From the NCBI RefSeq assembly GCF_002272795.1, contig NZ_MLAT01000005.1:1-64000 (forward strand): 64,000 nucleotides of DNA, given 5' to 3'. The DNA is from Helicobacter sp. 13S00482-2 (lineage in GTDB: Bacteria; Campylobacterota; Campylobacteria; Campylobacterales; Helicobacteraceae). A program made the position numbers and the translations under genes. Below are positions 62,372-64,000 of this stretch, piece by piece. How positions within the stretch are numbered: the stretch's first letter is position 1; each line of letters starts with the position of its first letter. A model generated the notes under the pieces. The model was not told the DNA's origin and made no database searches. It was given only the letters and a program-made list of their open reading frames with translations.

Positions 62372-63247
62372 ATGAAAAAATTGTTTCTAGGTTTAATAAT
62401 CGGTTTTTTAGGATTGAATGCATCTGATTTTTACAAAATAACAGATGATAATATTTTTAAGTTAAATAATCAAACATTGCATCAAATTAAGGCACTCAAA
62501 GATTTCTCTGATGTTAAGAAAGGCGATTTGGGTGGCTATATTGAAAGTGAAAAATGTTTGTCAGATAAAATATGGTTAGAACAAGGTAGTTATATTTTTA
62601 ATTGTGGTGATTCTTCTTTTTCCTCTGATGACTCAAGGATTGTGTATTCAAATATCAACCATTCTTCTATTGGAAGTGGAACAATTGTTACTCTTTCAAC
62701 TTTGGTAGATTCATCTATTCCAGGTGATGGTGATACCATCATTCAAGGATATATTTTCAAAACAAAATTAGAAAAAGGAAGGCTATATGAGAAAATTGTT
62801 ATTTTGAATGGATACATTATTAATCCCCCAAAAGAAGAGCCTAGCACTATTGATTTTGCTAAAAATTTTACAATAAACGATCTTGTTGGAAAGAATATCT
62901 GGTATGTTTTTCAAACTAAAAATATTTTCACCAATTCATTAACATATTGCAAAAGTGCTTGTGAGTTATCCTATAAAAAGGATCCATCAGGAAAAATCAA
63001 GGAGATTTCAGGGTATTTTTTAAATGGTTTTGATTTTGATGGTCATTTATTTAATAAATATGAGGTGCAAATAAAAAATGATCTAATTGTTAATATCAAA
63101 TTCTTTTTTCCATTCAATCAAAGTATGAAAAGATTAAAATCAATTTTGGACGAAGAGCATCAGAAAATAGATGATAACACTTGGAAATATGGTCAAAATT
63201 TAAAAATTCAAATTGACAATAAGGGTTTGATTTTTAGTATTAGATGA
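62372..63247 (+). CDS. Secreted protein with a predicted beta-helix start
   Basis: 291 residues from ATG 62372 (AAGGAG), signal peptide LFLGLIIGFLGLNAS. IKALKDFSDVKKGDLGGYIES (about 43-63) is the hallmark start of left-handed beta-helix proteins found in phage tails and mobile elements, which usually continue with GNA-type repeats; here only short turns follow. The C-terminal half has a Cys pair (TYCKSACELS) like the TraN modules. It lies 67 bases after the TraN-like gene and ends the operon. Probably a surface or pilus-associated protein. Confidence 0.65.
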   Translation: MKKLFLGLIIGFLGLNASDFYKITDDNIFKLNNQTLHQIKALKDFSDVKKGDLGGYIESEKCLSDKIWLEQGSYIFNCGDSSFSSDDSRIVYSNINHSSIGSGTIVTLSTLVDSSIPGDGDTIIQGYIFKTKLEKGRLYEKIVILNGYIINPPKEEPSTIDFAKNFTINDLVGKNIWYVFQTKNIFTNSLTYCKSACELSYKKDPSGKIKEISGYFLNGFDFDGHLFNKYEVQIKNDLIVNIKFFFPFNQSMKRLKSILDEEHQKIDDNTWKYGQNLKIQIDNKGLIFSIR

Positions 63248-63263
63248 TGTCGAACTGTATTAT

Positions 63264-63296
63264 ATTTTGCTAGAGAGAATAACTCTTTGGCAAAAT
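63264..63296 (+). terminator. Terminator of the second tra operon
   Basis: ATTTTGC (63264-63270) pairs perfectly with GCAAAAT (63290-63296), and AGAG with CTCT inside gives a long stem around AATAA. A-rich and T-rich tails on each side suit a two-way terminator. It resembles the leader hairpin at 19134-19166. Confidence 0.6.
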
Positions 63297-63587
63297 TTAA
63301 ATTATTCCTAAACCTATGATTCTTCTCTGGATTTAAGATCACTCTTAACTTTTTTATTGTTTAGCATTATCGTAAAACAATCATAATAAATTGTCTATAT
63401 TTTTATAAATCAACGCAGCAAGATAAAAATGTTACTTTTCTCTACTTACTTTATCTTTTAAAAATATGAATAAAATCTTTATTATTCCTTCGTTAAATAT
63501 CCCAATTCTATGGATTTAAACAGGAAGCAAACAACCATTTACTCTAAAAAAAATTTTTCATTTTCATAAAAAATACCATTTTAAATA

Positions 63588-63618
63588 TTGACTACCCCCC
63601 CCCCCATTAATATATAAT
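63588..63618 (+). promoter_or_regulatory. Promoter with an 11-C tract in its spacer
   Basis: TTGACT (63588-63593) and TATAAT (63613-63618) are 19 bases apart, and 11 of those spacer bases are one run of C (63595-63605). Changing the run by slippage would move the spacing toward or away from the optimal 17. This is the well-known design of phase-variable surface protein genes in Helicobacter, Neisseria and relatives. Confidence 0.75.
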
Positions 63619-63694
63619 CACACTTTTGGTTCCGTAATAGTTTATTTTAATAGCTATTTTTAACCATTAAAAAATTTCAACAAAAAGGACTCAA

Positions 63695-64000
63695 TTGAAA
63701 AAGGTAATTCTCTCTGTATTGTTTATTACTATATTTTATCAGATAAGCAATGCTCAAGAAGTTGTAAAAGGTAATAAAAAGGATCTTAAAGAAAAAACCT
63801 TAGAGGCGGAAACAAAGGCAAAAGATGATTATTTGGATAAAACTCAGCAAGATGGGATAAAAGTTTTAAAAAGTAACGATAAGGATCAAATTACTGATGA
63901 AAATAAGAATTTGATTAATCAAAATCAAATCTCTAGTCAAAATGTAAAAAAAATGAGGAAAGGAAAATTTTATCCTCCAAATAAAGCTGAGAAAGGAAAA
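63695..64000 (+). CDS. Secreted protein, 5' part only
   Basis: 102 residues are visible from TTG 63695, preceded by AAAAAGGAC; the frame runs off the window. The signal peptide is VILSVLFITIFYQISNAQ. The mature start is polar, Lys/Asp/Asn/Gln-rich and likely disordered (LKEKTLEAETKAKDD). The phase-variable promoter upstream suggests a surface-exposed protein such as an adhesin or outer-membrane protein. No family can be called from this part. Confidence 0.65.
   Translation, partial: MKKVILSVLFITIFYQISNAQEVVKGNKKDLKEKTLEAETKAKDDYLDKTQQDGIKVLKSNDKDQITDENKNLINQNQISSQNVKKMRKGKFYPPNKAEKGK

Larger units (their letters stand above)
63248..63694. promoter_or_regulatory. Intergenic region with terminator and poly-C promoter
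   Basis: 447 bases without a gene. The left part holds the terminator at 63264-63296. The middle (about 63300-63580) is AT-rich; I see no structure except a faint similarity of 63394-63412 to 19030-19050. The right end carries the promoter at 63588-63618 and the leader of the next gene. Confidence 0.5.

Overview
This window is very AT-rich DNA from what is most likely a member of the Campylobacterota (Helicobacter or Campylobacter type). That assignment is inferred from the A/T-driven codon use, the frequent TTG starts behind good ribosome binding sites, an RloA/RloB pair, fused restriction-modification enzymes, and a poly-C tract lying between promoter hexamers. The window reads as part of a large conjugative plasmid or plasmid-like element. 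It carries ParM-like and ParB-like partition genes and a nearly complete F-type (MPF-F) type IV secretion system. I did not recognise a replication initiator, integrase, rRNA, tRNA, CRISPR array or IS element.

Layout. 1-3.1 kb is accessory DNA with small ORFs and a decayed DNA methyltransferase tail. 3.2-7.6 kb on the minus strand is a maintenance block: ParR-like, ParM-like, HTH protein, coiled-coil protein, DsbC-like isomerase, Pro-rich protein, ParB. 8.0-12.8 kb holds a divergent NusA-like protein, a 10-bp tandem repeat array, an HD-domain protein that is the best MobH relaxase candidate, and a DUF457 membrane protein. 12.8-17.1 kb is the first transfer operon (TraA-like pilin, TraL, TraE, TraK, then a membrane HExxH protein). 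17.1-27.7 kb is a cargo island: a GHKL ATPase-nuclease, a type I toxin-like locus, two different single-chain restriction-modification enzymes, an RloA/RloB pair and a possible small RNA. traG follows on the minus strand (27.7-31.9 kb). 31.9-33.2 kb is a 1.3-kb control region. 33.2-63.3 kb is the second, long transfer operon (TraB, TraV-like, TraC fused to an EAL domain, TraD, MoxR ATPase, TraF, TraH, transglycosylase, TraW, TraU, TrbC, a 1900-residue TraN, a second TraN-like protein, and a predicted beta-helix surface protein). The right edge has a probable phase-variable promoter in front of a secreted protein that runs off the window.

How it fits together. The two tra operons and the inverted traG supply the pilus and channel. 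The DsbC-like protein would serve the cysteine-rich TraN, TraU and TraH family proteins. TraD and the HD protein would supply coupling and relaxase functions. The cargo island lies exactly between the end of the first tra operon and the end of traG. Its edges carry short duplicated pieces of those flanking genes, so it looks like a hotspot where defence cassettes have been swapped.

The most unusual items are the TraC-EAL fusion, the toxin-like hairpin-locked mRNA at 19.13-19.32 kb, the duplicated cassette edges, the GHKL-nuclease protein, the RavA-like ATPase and HExxH membrane protein inside tra operons, and the poly-C promoter spacer at 63.6 kb.
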